A DNA stretch of 64,000 nt from WLMZ01 sp037139095 (GCA_037139095.1 JBAXHD010000001.1:1-64000), one strand, 5' to 3'. Counted from the stretch's first letter, positions 1-8,651 are shown. Notes: generated by a model not told the origin, from the sequence alone. Program-made: numbers and translations.

Positions 1-15
1 CACGGGGGATATCAC

Positions 16-801
16 ATGGGAAACATTCGATACGGCGGCCGCTCGGTTGACCAACTGCGCAACCGCGAGCTTGAGACCACCTCGGTAGATACGTGGGCCA
101 CAACGCTTACGGCGGTGTACGAAACCGATCCCGAAGCCATCGCAGCAGTACTGCCGCAGCCGCTTACACCAAGCGCCGAGCCGCTGGTGCGGGTCACCTT
201 TGCCTCGGTCGATATCGGCCACGGTCGCGCGCCATTTGGTGCCGGCACGTTCTCCGTAGAAGCAATGCACAACGGACTCGTTGGCGGATACCCGTTGGTG
301 ATGCCGATGACCACCGAGCAAGCCGTGGTGGGTGGGCGCGAGACATTTGGTGAGCCGAAGAAGCTTGCCGACGTCACGCTCACGCGAGTGGGCGACGATG
401 TGCGCGGCTGGTTCGCTCGCATGGGCGTCACCTTCGTCGAGATCAACGGACGCGTGGTTGGCGAAGAGCCCATTACCCCCGATCGTCGGCGCACCGATTT
501 CTATTTCAAGTTTCTGCTCGACCCCGCAGGCAAGGGCTTCGACAGCGATCCGGCGCTGGTGTATTGCCACCGCGACGAGAAGACCCGCAATGTCTGGAAG
601 GTCGATGGCGAATTGATTCTGCGCGAATCGAAATTCGATCCGGTAGCCGACCTTCCGGTGCGCAAGCTGCGCTTCATGGAGTTCGCCGAGCGCTCAAGCA
701 AGCAGCATGGCGAAATCATCACCACGGTGCCGGGCGAATGGGTTCGCCCATTTGTGCACCAGCGCTACGACGACCTCTCGGTCATCGGAGCGGCCGACTG
801 A
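16..801 (+). CDS. Acetoacetate decarboxylase family protein
   Basis: This 261-residue protein belongs to the acetoacetate decarboxylase (ADC) fold family, which uses a Schiff-base lysine to decarboxylate beta-keto acids or carry out related enolate chemistry. The motif GGRETFGEPKKLAD spans residues 106-119 and places two lysines at 115 and 116, the same numbering as the catalytic lysine pair of the classical clostridial enzyme. A purine-rich GGGGGA sits 6 bases before the ATG. The stop codon overlaps the ATG of the following SDR gene (TGATG), so the two are translationally coupled. The true substrate is unknown, because many family members are not acetoacetate decarboxylases. The SDR and amidohydrolase neighbours suggest catabolism of an oxo-acid or cyclic ketone (inference). 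Confidence 0.85.
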   Translation: MGNIRYGGRSVDQLRNRELETTSVDTWATTLTAVYETDPEAIAAVLPQPLTPSAEPLVRVTFASVDIGHGRAPFGAGTFSVEAMHNGLVGGYPLVMPMTTEQAVVGGRETFGEPKKLADVTLTRVGDDVRGWFARMGVTFVEINGRVVGEEPITPDRRRTDFYFKFLLDPAGKGFDSDPALVYCHRDEKTRNVWKVDGELILRESKFDPVADLPVRKLRFMEFAERSSKQHGEIITTVPGEWVRPFVHQRYDDLSVIGAAD

Positions 802-1682
802 TGCGCACACTCGAGGGTCGCGTCGCAGTGGTCACCGGCGGCGCCGGTGGTTTGGGCCGAGCAATGGGCGAGCGGTTCGTTCGCGCCGGTATGAAAGTGG
901 TGTTGGCCGATGTGCAGGCCGAGCCCTTGGCCCGCACAGTGGCCGAGTGTCGCGAAGCGGGCATGGACATCATCGGCGTACCCACCGACGTGACCAACTA
1001 CGCGTCGGTCGAGGCCTTGCGCGATGCCACGCTGTCGGCGTTCGGTGCAGTGCACGTTGTGTGTAACAACGCAGGCATCGGCGCTGGCGCCGAGGGCCGC
1101 ATGTGGGAGCACGAACTCAACGACTGGAAGTGGGCAATCGGTGTCAACTTGATGGGCGTGGTGCACGGCATCAATGCGTTTGTTCCGGTGATGCTCGAGC
1201 AAGACGACGAAGGCCACATCGTGAACACTTCGTCGGGCAATGGCGGTGTGTCGCCCCTGCCCAGCACGCCACAATATGCAGCCACTAAAGCAGCAGTGGT
1301 CACTATCACAGAGTGTCTGTACGGTCAGCTTCAAGAAGTGGAATCGAAGCTCAGTGCATCGGTGCTGTTTCCTGGACCACACATCCTGCGCACTGGTTTG
1401 TTTGAGTCGTGGCGAAGCCGCACCGACGAATTCGCCAAAGAGCGACCGCGCAAGACCCCGTACACAACGGTCGAGGGGCTCGAGGCGCAGATGAAGGCCG
1501 CTGGTGTCAACATCGCCTACACCCCGGTCGAAGAAGTGGCCGAGCTTGTTGTGGCCGGCTTGTTGGCCAACGAGTTTTGGATGCACCCGCGCAGCGAACG
1601 CGGCGACAACCAATTACTGGCTCGCACCGACTCAATCTTGAACCGCACCAATCCCACGTATCTCCGCGCTGTACCCGGCTGA
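801..1682 (+). CDS. SDR family NAD(P)-dependent oxidoreductase
   Basis: A 293-residue short-chain dehydrogenase/reductase. It shows the nucleotide-binding TGGAGGLG at residues 12-19, NNAG at 89-92, a serine-rich NTSSG near 142-146 and the catalytic Tyr159-x3-Lys163 (YAATK). The family interconverts alcohols and ketones with NAD(P)H. The start used is the ATG that overlaps the stop of the upstream decarboxylase-like gene. A longer reading of the frame would run back into that gene and is not supported. The C-terminal extension after residue 200 is longer than in FabG-type members. With the flanking genes it probably forms a small catabolic operon of unknown substrate. Confidence 0.9.
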   Translation: MRTLEGRVAVVTGGAGGLGRAMGERFVRAGMKVVLADVQAEPLARTVAECREAGMDIIGVPTDVTNYASVEALRDATLSAFGAVHVVCNNAGIGAGAEGRMWEHELNDWKWAIGVNLMGVVHGINAFVPVMLEQDDEGHIVNTSSGNGGVSPLPSTPQYAATKAAVVTITECLYGQLQEVESKLSASVLFPGPHILRTGLFESWRSRTDEFAKERPRKTPYTTVEGLEAQMKAAGVNIAYTPVEEVAELVVAGLLANEFWMHPRSERGDNQLLARTDSILNRTNPTYLRAVPG

Positions 1683-1707
1683 CCCCGCTCTCCTGAAAGA
1701 ACACGTC

Positions 1708-3012
1708 ATGACAACTGATCCCAATAATCCGTACATCATCGTCTCGGCAGACAGCCACGCAGGGTTGCCCACCGAGGACTACCGCGCCTATCTGTCGTCG
1801 AAAGTGCATCCGCAGTTCGACGAGTTCCTCAGCGAGCGCGCCGCAGTGCTCGAGGCCAGCACGCGGCTTGGCGTGCGCAATGAGGACTACGCCAAGAAGT
1901 GGTTCGAAGAACACGAGGAAGCCCTTCGCAGCGGTTGGGACGCCGACCGTCGCGACCTTGAACTCGACGGCGATGGCGTTGCTGGCGAAGTGGTGTTCCC
2001 CGATGCCGACGCTGTCGAGAGCCGCACATGCGTGCCGTTTGGCGCAGGCCTCGGATTGTCGGGCGACATGGATCCGGTGTTGGGATTGGCAGGCGCGCAG
2101 GCGCACAACCGTTGGCTCGCCGACCTCTGCTCGCATAGTCCCGAGCGCCGGCGTGGCGTGGCGCTGGTGCCCATCACCGCGCCGATGCATGAGGTGCTCG
2201 CCGAGATTCGACGCATCAAGGCCGATGGCCTCGGCGCGGTGATGATCCCCGCGATGTGGATGAACCAGACGCCGTATCACGATCGCAGCTACGACCCAGT
2301 GTGGGCGTTGTGCGAGGAGATGAACCTGCCCATCGTGACCCACTCGGGCCCGGCGGCACGACACGAATATGGCGATCATCTCGGCATCTATGTCACCGAG
2401 GTCACTTGGTGGCCAGCACGACCAATGTGGTTCATGCTCTGGTCGGGTGTGTTCGAGCGTTTCCCCAACCTGAAGTTCGGTGTTACCGAAGCAGGCTGCT
2501 GGTGGCTGCCCGCGTTGATGTGGTTCTGGGACCGCTTGTTCCTTGGCCAGAAGGGCACCGAGAAGCTCGGAGCCGATCCGTTCCGCGGTGCCGTCTCGAT
2601 GCCGCCGTCTGACTACATCGATCGCAACGTCTTCATCGGAGCATCAAACACCAAGCGTCGCGAGCTCGGCATGCGTTACGAAATCGGTGTCGACAACATC
2701 ATGTGGGGCAACGACTTTCCCCACCCCGAAGGCACGTGGCCAAACACCCCGGCGTGGCTCAAGAAGACCTTTCACGACATGCCCATCGAAGAGACTCGGC
2801 GCATGGTGGGTCTCGCCGCTGCCGACGTGTACTCGTTCGACCTCGCCAAGTTGGCACCGCACGCCGAGCGCATCGGGCCAACGCCACGAGACTTCGGCCA
2901 GATCACAGACGAGGACCCCACGGGCGACCGCTTGGTGCAGCGCTGGGCTTCAGCTAAAGCCGTCGGACGCCATTGGCTCACTGATCACGATTTCCCGTTG
3001 CTCGATTTGTGA
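1708..3012 (+). CDS. Amidohydrolase family 2 protein
   Basis: A 434-residue TIM-barrel amidohydrolase of the amidohydrolase-2 (aminocarboxymuconate-semialdehyde decarboxylase-like) group. The N-terminal SADSHAG at residues 13-19 carries the family's first metal-ligand aspartate/histidine region. Near the C-terminus WGNDFPHPEG is the usual strand-8 metal or catalytic Asp signature. These enzymes hydrolyse or decarboxylate ring-cleavage and amide substrates. The gene lies 25 bases after the SDR stop, so it is probably cotranscribed with the decarboxylase-like and SDR genes. The family assignment is clear; the substrate is not. Confidence 0.87.
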   Translation: MTTDPNNPYIIVSADSHAGLPTEDYRAYLSSKVHPQFDEFLSERAAVLEASTRLGVRNEDYAKKWFEEHEEALRSGWDADRRDLELDGDGVAGEVVFPDADAVESRTCVPFGAGLGLSGDMDPVLGLAGAQAHNRWLADLCSHSPERRRGVALVPITAPMHEVLAEIRRIKADGLGAVMIPAMWMNQTPYHDRSYDPVWALCEEMNLPIVTHSGPAARHEYGDHLGIYVTEVTWWPARPMWFMLWSGVFERFPNLKFGVTEAGCWWLPALMWFWDRLFLGQKGTEKLGADPFRGAVSMPPSDYIDRNVFIGASNTKRRELGMRYEIGVDNIMWGNDFPHPEGTWPNTPAWLKKTFHDMPIEETRRMVGLAAADVYSFDLAKLAPHAERIGPTPRDFGQITDEDPTGDRLVQRWASAKAVGRHWLTDHDFPLLDL

Positions 3013-3127
3013 CCCGTGTTGATGTGTTGTTAATTCCCGATTGATTGAGTCAGGAATTGAGCGGTAGGCTCTCCGGCGTCGTCGAGCCGCTTCCTGGTGC
3101 TCGGGCAACATGTCAAAGGGAGTCGTC
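3013..3127 (+). promoter_or_regulatory. Structured leader upstream of metY
   Basis: The 115 bases before metY contain AATTCC...GGAATT (about 3031-3057) and a stem AGCGG/CCGCT with an internal GGCTC/GAGCC helix over about 3060-3094. The Shine-Dalgarno AAAGGGAG follows just before the ATG at 3128. SAM riboswitches are common before metY in Actinobacteria, but I could not match this leader to the SAM-I or SAM-IV consensus. It may hold a promoter and a divergent or unrelated leader structure. Confidence 0.3.
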
Positions 3128-4444
3128 ATGAGCAATCCAAACTGGGGTTTCGAGACCCGCCAAATTCACATCGGTGGCGAGCCGGATCCAACCACGGGTG
3201 CCCGTGCGGTTCCGATTTATCAGACCACGAGCTATCAGTTCCGCGATTCGGCGCACGCCAAGAACCTCTTCGCGCTCGCCGAGATCGGCAACATCTACAC
3301 CCGCATCATGAACCCCACGCAGCTCGCTCTCGAGTCGCGTATCAACTCGCTTGAGGGTGGTTGCATGACCGCGGTCGGACTTCCCGGCGCGCTGGTTGTG
3401 GCATCGGGCCAGTCGGCCGAGACACTCGCAATCCTCACCTTGGTCGAAGCTGGCGGACACATCGTTGCGTCGCCATCGCTGTACGGCGGCACCTACAACT
3501 TGCTGCATCACACGCTCCCCAAGATGGGTATCCACGTCACGTTCGTTGATGACCCACACGATCTCGAGCAGTGGCGCAGCGCTATCCAGCCCAACACCAA
3601 GCTGTTCTTCGGCGAAGTCTTGGCGAACCCGAAGAACGATGTTTTCGACATCGAAGGCGTCAGCAAGGTTGCCCACGACAACGGCATTCCGTTGATGGTG
3701 GACAACACCGTCGCCACGCCATACCTCATCCGCCCGTTCGAGTGGGGCGCCGACATCATCGTGCACAGCCTCACCAAGTTCATCGGTGGCCACGGCACAT
3801 CAATTGGCGGTGCAATCATCGATGGCGGCACGTTCGATTACGCCGCAAGCGGTCGCTTCCCCAACATGACCGAGCCAGACCCGAGCTATCATGGCCTGCC
3901 GTACTTCCCGGCGTTGGGTCATGGTGCGTTCATCATCAAGGCTCGCGTGCAGATTTTGCGCGACCTTGGTGCAGCCATCTCGCCATTCAACGCATTCATG
4001 ATTCTGCAGGGCCTCGAGACATTGAGCCTGCGCATGGAGCGTCACTTCCAGAACACCGACAAGGTTGCCAAGTTCTTGGTTGCTCACCCTCAGGTGCTCA
4101 GCGTGAACTACGCCGGTCTCGAGACCAGTGCATGGCACGAGCGTGCCAAGAAGTACGGCGGCGGCAAGGGCTACGGCTCGGTTATTGCGTTCGAGATCAA
4201 GGGCGGCGTTGAAGCTGGCCAGAAGTTTGTCGAAGGCGTAGAACTGCACAGCCACGTGGCCAACATCGGCGATGTGCGCAGCTTGGTGATTCACCCGGCC
4301 AGCACCACGCACAGCCAACTCAACGACACCGAGCAGGTTCAGTCTGGCGTGACGCCAGGTCTGATCCGTTTGAGCGTTGGCCTCGAGTCGATCGACGACA
4401 TTCTCGCCGACCTCGCTTTGGGCTTCGCCGCTGCTGCTGGCTGA
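3128..4444 (+). CDS. metY: O-acetylhomoserine sulfhydrylase (aminocarboxypropyltransferase)
   Basis: A 438-residue PLP enzyme of the Cys/Met metabolism family. It makes homocysteine from O-acetylhomoserine and sulfide, the direct sulfhydrylation route to methionine. The PLP lysine is K217 in SLTKFIGGHGTSIGG. The N-terminal GFETRQIHIGG and PIYQTTSYQF are typical of MetY, and the length fits MetY (about 430) better than the shorter MetB/MetC. The ATG at 3128 is chosen over an in-frame ATG at 3110 because AAAGGGAG lies 5-6 bases before it and homologues start near this MSNPNW-like sequence. It appears to be a single-gene unit with its own leader. Confidence 0.94.
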   Translation: MSNPNWGFETRQIHIGGEPDPTTGARAVPIYQTTSYQFRDSAHAKNLFALAEIGNIYTRIMNPTQLALESRINSLEGGCMTAVGLPGALVVASGQSAETLAILTLVEAGGHIVASPSLYGGTYNLLHHTLPKMGIHVTFVDDPHDLEQWRSAIQPNTKLFFGEVLANPKNDVFDIEGVSKVAHDNGIPLMVDNTVATPYLIRPFEWGADIIVHSLTKFIGGHGTSIGGAIIDGGTFDYAASGRFPNMTEPDPSYHGLPYFPALGHGAFIIKARVQILRDLGAAISPFNAFMILQGLETLSLRMERHFQNTDKVAKFLVAHPQVLSVNYAGLETSAWHERAKKYGGGKGYGSVIAFEIKGGVEAGQKFVEGVELHSHVANIGDVRSLVIHPASTTHSQLNDTEQVQSGVTPGLIRLSVGLESIDDILADLALGFAAAAG

Positions 4445-4464
4445 GCCACGCAGTAACTGAAAAA

Positions 4465-5343
4465 CTACGGTTCGTCGGGGAACTCGAGGTCATTCAAAAA
4501 GGCCTCGAGTTCTGCCGCGAGATCTTCGCCAGTGGGCAACAGCGCCTCGGCGCGTTGGTCGAATTGGCGCTCGAGCATGCGCACGTAGCTCACCGCCTGG
4601 GCATCTTCGGCAACGGCTTCGTCGTGAAGCGATTGCCACCGTTCGATCTCGGCGGCGAGCTCGTCGTGATCGGTGGGCACACCGAGTACATGCTCGAGGT
4701 GGTGCAGCAGCGCTGCCGACGACTTGGGATGCTGAGCGTTGCCGAGATAGTGCGGCACGCCCACACGCAACGAGATGGCGGGCAGGTCGAGCGTCTCAAG
4801 CCGCTGTTGCAGCACGCCAACTACGCCCGTGATGCCTTGGTACTGCGGGCGGCTCAGACCCAAGCGACGAACGAGTTCGCCGTTGGTAGAACTGCCTACA
4901 ACTACGGGAACACGAGTGTGCGGAACGGCATCGGCATTTGCGCCGATGGTGACAACAAGTTCGCAGTCGAGCCGTAGCGCGAGGGCCGAGATGCAATCGC
5001 AGTAGGTGCTCCAGCGCACGTGGGGCTCAACGCCCGAGAGCACGATGAGATCGTGCGAGCCTCCCGGAAAACGAGCGAGGCGAAACTCGTTGACGGGCCA
5101 GCGAATCTGGCGCTCTTCGTTCTCGTCGAACCAGACCTCGGGACGCTCTTGGGTGAAGTCGTAGAACGGATCTGGATCGATAGTGGCAACCACCGGGGCG
5201 ACGCGATCGCGCAGCAGCCACTCGAGCGCACCGGTAGCCGTTGCCGAAGCATCGAACCAGCCCGTGAGGGCCACGATCATGATGGGTCGGTTCAGCGGCG
5301 CGAGGCCTTCTGTGTGAGTGCTGAGCACCTCGTCGACTCGCAT
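4465..5343 (-). CDS. PAC2 family protein
   Basis: A 292-residue protein of the PAC2 (proteasome assembly chaperone 2-like) family. This family is widespread in proteasome-carrying Actinobacteria, where its function is poorly known. The N-terminal IMIVALTGWFDASATATGAL and the later GANADAVPHTRVPVVVGSS are typical of the family. The acidic C-terminal 60 residues (EAEAFLND-like, Glu/Asp-rich) look helical. It starts 4 bases after serC ends, so it is the second gene of a serC-PAC2 operon. No proteasome genes are in the window. Confidence 0.85.
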   Translation of the reverse strand: MRVDEVLSTHTEGLAPLNRPIMIVALTGWFDASATATGALEWLLRDRVAPVVATIDPDPFYDFTQERPEVWFDENEERQIRWPVNEFRLARFPGGSHDLIVLSGVEPHVRWSTYCDCISALALRLDCELVVTIGANADAVPHTRVPVVVGSSTNGELVRRLGLSRPQYQGITGVVGVLQQRLETLDLPAISLRVGVPHYLGNAQHPKSSAALLHHLEHVLGVPTDHDELAAEIERWQSLHDEAVAEDAQAVSYVRMLERQFDQRAEALLPTGEDLAAELEAFLNDLEFPDEP

Positions 5344-5347
5344 GGCG

Positions 5348-6484
5348 TCAGTCTTGCAGCGCGGCAGCGACGAAGTCGATGCATGCGGTGAGGGCCATTA
5401 CATCGGCTGGGTCGACGGCTGGGAACATACCCACGCGCAACTGGTTGCGGCCAAGCTTGCGGTAGCTGTCGGTGTCGACGATGCCGTTTGCGCGTAAGGC
5501 TGCGCACACATCGTTGGCGTCGACGCCGGTGAGATCGATGGTGCCAACAACCTCGGAGCGCTTGGCCGGATCGGTAACAAATGGGCTTGCCCAGTCGCGT
5601 TGGTTGGCCCAGTTGTACAGCGCCTGCGACGACTGAACGCTGCGCTGGTTCGCCCAAGCGAGACCGCCGTTGCTGAGCATCCACTGCAACTGATCGTTGA
5701 GCATCACCAAGGTGGCGAGGGCCGGCGTGTTGTAGGTCTGGTTCAGCACGCTGTTGTCGAGCGCAATGTTGAGATCGAGCGATGCAGGCACCCAGCGCTT
5801 AGTGGCGCTGACCGAACGAATGCGCTCGAGCGCGGCGGACGAACAAGCCGCGAGCCACAGGCCGCCGTCGCTGGCGAATGACTTTTGCGGAGCGAAGTAA
5901 TACACATCGACTTCGGTCGGATTCCACAACAGGCCGCCCGCAGCCGAGGTGGCATCAACAACAACCAGAGAGTCGCTGGCCGCACCTGCGGGACGCACGA
6001 GTGGCATCATCACGCCCGTTGAGGTCTCGTTGTGGGTGAGGGCATAGATGTCGGCGCCGTCGATTGCGGTGAGCGTGGGGTGGTCGCCCGGATCGGTGCG
6101 CACCACGGTTGGGGCGCCCAGATGAGGGGCGGCGGCTGCAGCTTCGGCAAACTTCGATGAGAACTCTCCGAACACGGCGTGGGCGCTGTGTTCGCGGATG
6201 AGACCAAATGTGGCGATGTCCCAGAACACGGTGGAGCCGCCGTTGCCGAGCACGATTTCCCATCCGTCGGGAAGGCCGAACAATTCGCAGAGGCCCGTGC
6301 GCACGGAACCCACCAGGTTCTTCACTGGAGCCTGGCGGTGGCTCGTGCCCAAAATGTTGGTGGCGGCTGCCGATAAGGCATCGATCTGGGCCGGGCGCAC
6401 CTTCGAGGGGCCGCAACCGAATCGGCCATCAACTGGGCGCAGGCTGGCGGGAATTGAAATTGAGCGTGGGTCCGTCGCTGTCAC
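5348..6484 (-). CDS. serC: Phosphoserine aminotransferase
   Basis: A 378-residue class-V PLP aminotransferase. It converts 3-phosphohydroxypyruvate and glutamate to phosphoserine in serine synthesis. FGCGPSKVRP at residues 22-31 is the diagnostic SerC N-terminus of the actinobacterial subtype. VVVDATSAAGG precedes the PLP lysine K201 in APQKSFASDGG. The start is GTG at 6484. Only 9 bases separate this codon from the ATG at 6494 of the divergent aminotransferase, so there is no room for leader sequences if both starts are right. The gene is followed 4 bases later by the PAC2 gene. Confidence 0.93.
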   Translation of the reverse strand: MTATDPRSISIPASLRPVDGRFGCGPSKVRPAQIDALSAAATNILGTSHRQAPVKNLVGSVRTGLCELFGLPDGWEIVLGNGGSTVFWDIATFGLIREHSAHAVFGEFSSKFAEAAAAAPHLGAPTVVRTDPGDHPTLTAIDGADIYALTHNETSTGVMMPLVRPAGAASDSLVVVDATSAAGGLLWNPTEVDVYYFAPQKSFASDGGLWLAACSSAALERIRSVSATKRWVPASLDLNIALDNSVLNQTYNTPALATLVMLNDQLQWMLSNGGLAWANQRSVQSSQALYNWANQRDWASPFVTDPAKRSEVVGTIDLTGVDANDVCAALRANGIVDTDSYRKLGRNQLRVGMFPAVDPADVMALTACIDFVAAALQD

Positions 6485-6493
6485 TGTGCAAGC

Positions 6494-7729
6494 ATGTCAG
6501 CTATGAGTTCGTCTTCCTCCATGGGTTTTGTAACACCTCGCCGCGCGTCGCAGCGGCTGGCCTCGATTGCCGAGTCGGCCACGCTTGCCGTTGATGCCAA
6601 GGCCAAGGCGCTCAAGGCAACAGGCGAGAACGTCATTGGGTTCGGCGCGGGCGAGCCCGACTTCCCAACGCCAGAGCACATTGTTGAAGCAGCAGTGGCT
6701 GCATGTCGCGACGTAAAGAACCATCGCTACACACCAGCGGCTGGTCTGCCCGAATTACGCGAGGCCATCGCGGTGAAGACCCTGCGCGACAGCGGCTTTG
6801 AGACCACGGCCAACCAAGTGTTGGTTACCTGCGGCGGCAAGCATGCAGTGTTCACCGCGTTCGCAGCATTGTGCGACCCAGGCGACGAAGTGATTTTGCC
6901 AGCCCCGTACTGGACCACCTATCCCGAAGCTGTCACCCTCGCTGGCGGTGTTCCGGTGGTTATCGAAACCACCGAGGAGACCGGATTTCGGGTCACCGTA
7001 GAACAACTCGACGCTGCGCTCACGAGCCGCACCAAGGTGTTGCTGTTCGTGTCGCCCGACAACCCCAGCGGCGCTGTGTATCCGCCCGAAGAGGTTGAGG
7101 CCATTGGTCGCTGGGCTGTCGAGAAGGGTGTGTGGATCATTACCGACGAGATCTATGAGCACCTCACCTATGGCGAGCACCGCTTTGTCTCGATGCCCAC
7201 GTTGGTGCCCGAGGTTGCGAACCAATGCATCATCGTCAACGGCGTTGCCAAGACGTATGCGATGACCGGTTGGCGCGTTGGCTGGATGATTGGGCCGAAC
7301 GACGTGATGAAGGCTGCGATCAACTTTCAGTCGCACGCAACATCAAACGTGAGCAACGTTGCGCAGCGCGCCGCGTTGGCGGCCGTGAGCGGCGACCTCT
7401 CTGCGGTACACATGATGCGCGAAGCGTTTGAGCGCCGCGGCAAGATCATGCACGGCATGCTCAACGACATCCCCGGCGTTACGTGCATCGAGCCACAGGG
7501 TGCCTTCTACTGCTTCGCCAACATGAGCGGTTTGCTTGGTCGTTCGCTCAGCGGTCATACCTCAAGCAGCACGCTCGAGCTCTCTGAGATTGTGCTCAGC
7601 CAGTCGAAGGTGGCGTTCGTTCCAGGCGAGGCGTTTGGTGCTCCGGGCTACGCGCGGTTCTCGTTTGCGCTCGGCGACGAAGATCTCATCGAGGGCATCC
7701 GCCGCATCGGCGAGTTCGTCGCCGGCTAA
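6494..7729 (+). CDS. Class I aspartate-type aminotransferase
   Basis: A 411-residue fold-type I aminotransferase of the Ib aspartate aminotransferase group. Seen in the sequence are GAGEPDFPTP (51-60), the substrate and cofactor contact SPDNPSG (187-193), ITDEIYEHLTYG, and the PLP lysine K253 in NGVAKTYAMTGWR. It probably transfers amino groups between aspartate and 2-oxoglutarate; prephenate or related activity is possible in this group. Alternative starts exist at 6503 and 6521. The ATG at 6494 has a CACTGT hexamer 6 bases upstream, fitting leaderless initiation. It ends at a strong hairpin shared with the convergent cobO gene. Confidence 0.9.
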   Translation: MSAMSSSSSMGFVTPRRASQRLASIAESATLAVDAKAKALKATGENVIGFGAGEPDFPTPEHIVEAAVAACRDVKNHRYTPAAGLPELREAIAVKTLRDSGFETTANQVLVTCGGKHAVFTAFAALCDPGDEVILPAPYWTTYPEAVTLAGGVPVVIETTEETGFRVTVEQLDAALTSRTKVLLFVSPDNPSGAVYPPEEVEAIGRWAVEKGVWIITDEIYEHLTYGEHRFVSMPTLVPEVANQCIIVNGVAKTYAMTGWRVGWMIGPNDVMKAAINFQSHATSNVSNVAQRAALAAVSGDLSAVHMMREAFERRGKIMHGMLNDIPGVTCIEPQGAFYCFANMSGLLGRSLSGHTSSSTLELSEIVLSQSKVAFVPGEAFGAPGYARFSFALGDEDLIEGIRRIGEFVAG

Positions 7730-7742
7730 CCCACGTTCGCTC

Positions 7743-7783
7743 AGCAAGCGTGAGCGCACGGCAACCGTGCGCTGAGGCTTGCT
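7743..7783. terminator. Intergenic hairpin between convergent genes (repeat family copy 1)
   Basis: AGCAAGCGTGAGCGCACGG, a CAA loop and CCGTGCGCTGAGGCTTGCT form arms of 19 bases with two or three non-pairing positions. It lies between the convergent aminotransferase and cobO stops and could serve both as a terminator. There is no T-tract. Its core (AAGCGTnAGCGCACGG and its complement) recurs at 55070-55110, so it belongs to a small dispersed repeat family. Confidence 0.7.
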
Positions 7784-7805
7784 GGACAAAATCGGCGGGG
7801 CGATC

Positions 7806-8399
7806 TCAGTAGTCGATGCCGCGTTTGGCGGCGATGCCGCTGGTGTAGGCGTGCTTGACTTCGCGCATTTCGGTGACGGTGTCGGCGATGTCGATGAGGG
7901 CTTGCGCGGCGTCGCGGCCGGTGACGACGACGCTGACGTGTGCGGGGCGATCGCGCAACACTCGAATGACCTCGTCGCTGTCGATCCAGCTCCACGTCAT
8001 GAGGTAGGTGAGTTCGTCGAGAATCACGAGATCGTGCTTGCCCGCTTCGATGAGATCTCGTGCGATATCCCAACCGCGTTGGGCAACCTCTTTGTCGTGG
8101 CCGAGATTTTCTGAATCCCAGGTGAAGCCCTCGCCGAGCGACTGCCAGTGAACGCCAAGCTGACGGCCAATGGTCTCTTCGCCCACCTTCCACTCGCCGC
8201 TCTTTACGAACTGCAGCACGGCGACATTCCAGCCGCGAGCAACGCCGCGCACCATCACGCCGAATGCTGCTGAACTCTTGCCCTTGCCGTTACCGGTGTT
8301 CACCAGCAACAGCGATTTTGCGCTGCGCAGACCGTCGGGTCGCGGGTCTTCGGTGAGTGGATCGTCGGGCGAGTTGTCGGAGGGGGCGTGTGTACTCAT
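7806..8399 (-). CDS. cobO: Cob(I)yrinic acid a,c-diamide adenosyltransferase
   Basis: A 197-residue CobA/CobO-type P-loop ATP:corrinoid adenosyltransferase, which adds the 5'-deoxyadenosyl group to cob(I)alamin or cobinamide. The P-loop NTGNGKGKSSAAFG covers residues 34-47. VILDELTYL and VVVTGRDAAQALIDIADTVT are typical downstream motifs. The ATG at 8399 is preferred to an upstream in-frame codon at 8423. TAGACT lies 10 bases before it on the same strand and there is no Shine-Dalgarno. It is divergent from the B12 riboswitch and the importer, so it is not itself under that riboswitch. Confidence 0.92.
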   Translation of the reverse strand: MSTHAPSDNSPDDPLTEDPRPDGLRSAKSLLLVNTGNGKGKSSAAFGVMVRGVARGWNVAVLQFVKSGEWKVGEETIGRQLGVHWQSLGEGFTWDSENLGHDKEVAQRGWDIARDLIEAGKHDLVILDELTYLMTWSWIDSDEVIRVLRDRPAHVSVVVTGRDAAQALIDIADTVTEMREVKHAYTSGIAAKRGIDY

Positions 8400-8409
8400 G
8401 GAAGCGCGA

Positions 8410-8415
8410 AGTCTA
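8410..8415 (-). promoter_or_regulatory. Putative -10 hexamer of leaderless cobO
   Basis: TAGACT on the minus strand, 10 bases before the cobO ATG; no Shine-Dalgarno lies between. Confidence 0.35.
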
Positions 8416-8430
8416 GACACCACCTGATAT

Positions 8431-8569
8431 GTTCGGTTCGTCCGGTCCGCCGGGTGATACAGAATCCAGCGAAGTCGGTGTAAACCCGACGCTGTCCCGC
8501 AACGGTGATGCTGTTCACAAATTGTGAACAGACGAGTCCGGTCGCCTGGCCTGTATGCGCAACCGAAAC
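8431..8569 (+). ncRNA. Cobalamin (B12) riboswitch aptamer
   Basis: The conserved core reads GAATCC..., AAGTCGGTGTAAACCCGACG and CTGTCCCGCAACGGTGATG at about 8462-8510, followed by CGAGTCCGGTCGCCTGGCC at 8533-8551, as in AdoCbl riboswitches. P1 can form between GTTCGGTT (8431-8438) and AACCGAAAC (8561-8569). A variable peripheral stem TGTTCACAA/TTGTGAACA (8512-8530) has a one-base centre. It lies directly before a B12-type importer. When B12 is bound, expression of btuFCD should fall. Confidence 0.93.
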
Positions 8570-8624
8570 CCTCGAGGCAAGGGTGGTTCGCTTGAAGGGC
8601 AACCTTCCTTCGGATCCGTCTTTG

Positions 8625-8651
8625 TCCTCCAAATCCTTGGAGGATTTTTTT
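8625..8651 (+). terminator. Riboswitch intrinsic terminator that contains the Shine-Dalgarno
   Basis: TCCTCCAA (8625-8632), loop ATCC and TTGGAGGA (8637-8644) form a perfect 8-bp stem followed by seven T residues (8645-8651). The ATG of the binding-protein gene begins at 8652. The GGAGGA of the 3' arm is the only Shine-Dalgarno candidate, 7 bases before the ATG. One hairpin could therefore stop transcription and also mask the ribosome site. Confidence 0.88.

Noticed and set aside
765..1613. Long antisense reading frame (282 codons) opposite the SDR gene
   Set aside because: It has no family motif and a composition typical of a shadow frame (high Arg/His/Cys). The plus strand encodes a clear SDR with all catalytic motifs.
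3013..3127. SAM riboswitch before metY
   Set aside because: The conserved SAM-I/SAM-IV core could not be matched by eye, so only a structured leader is annotated.
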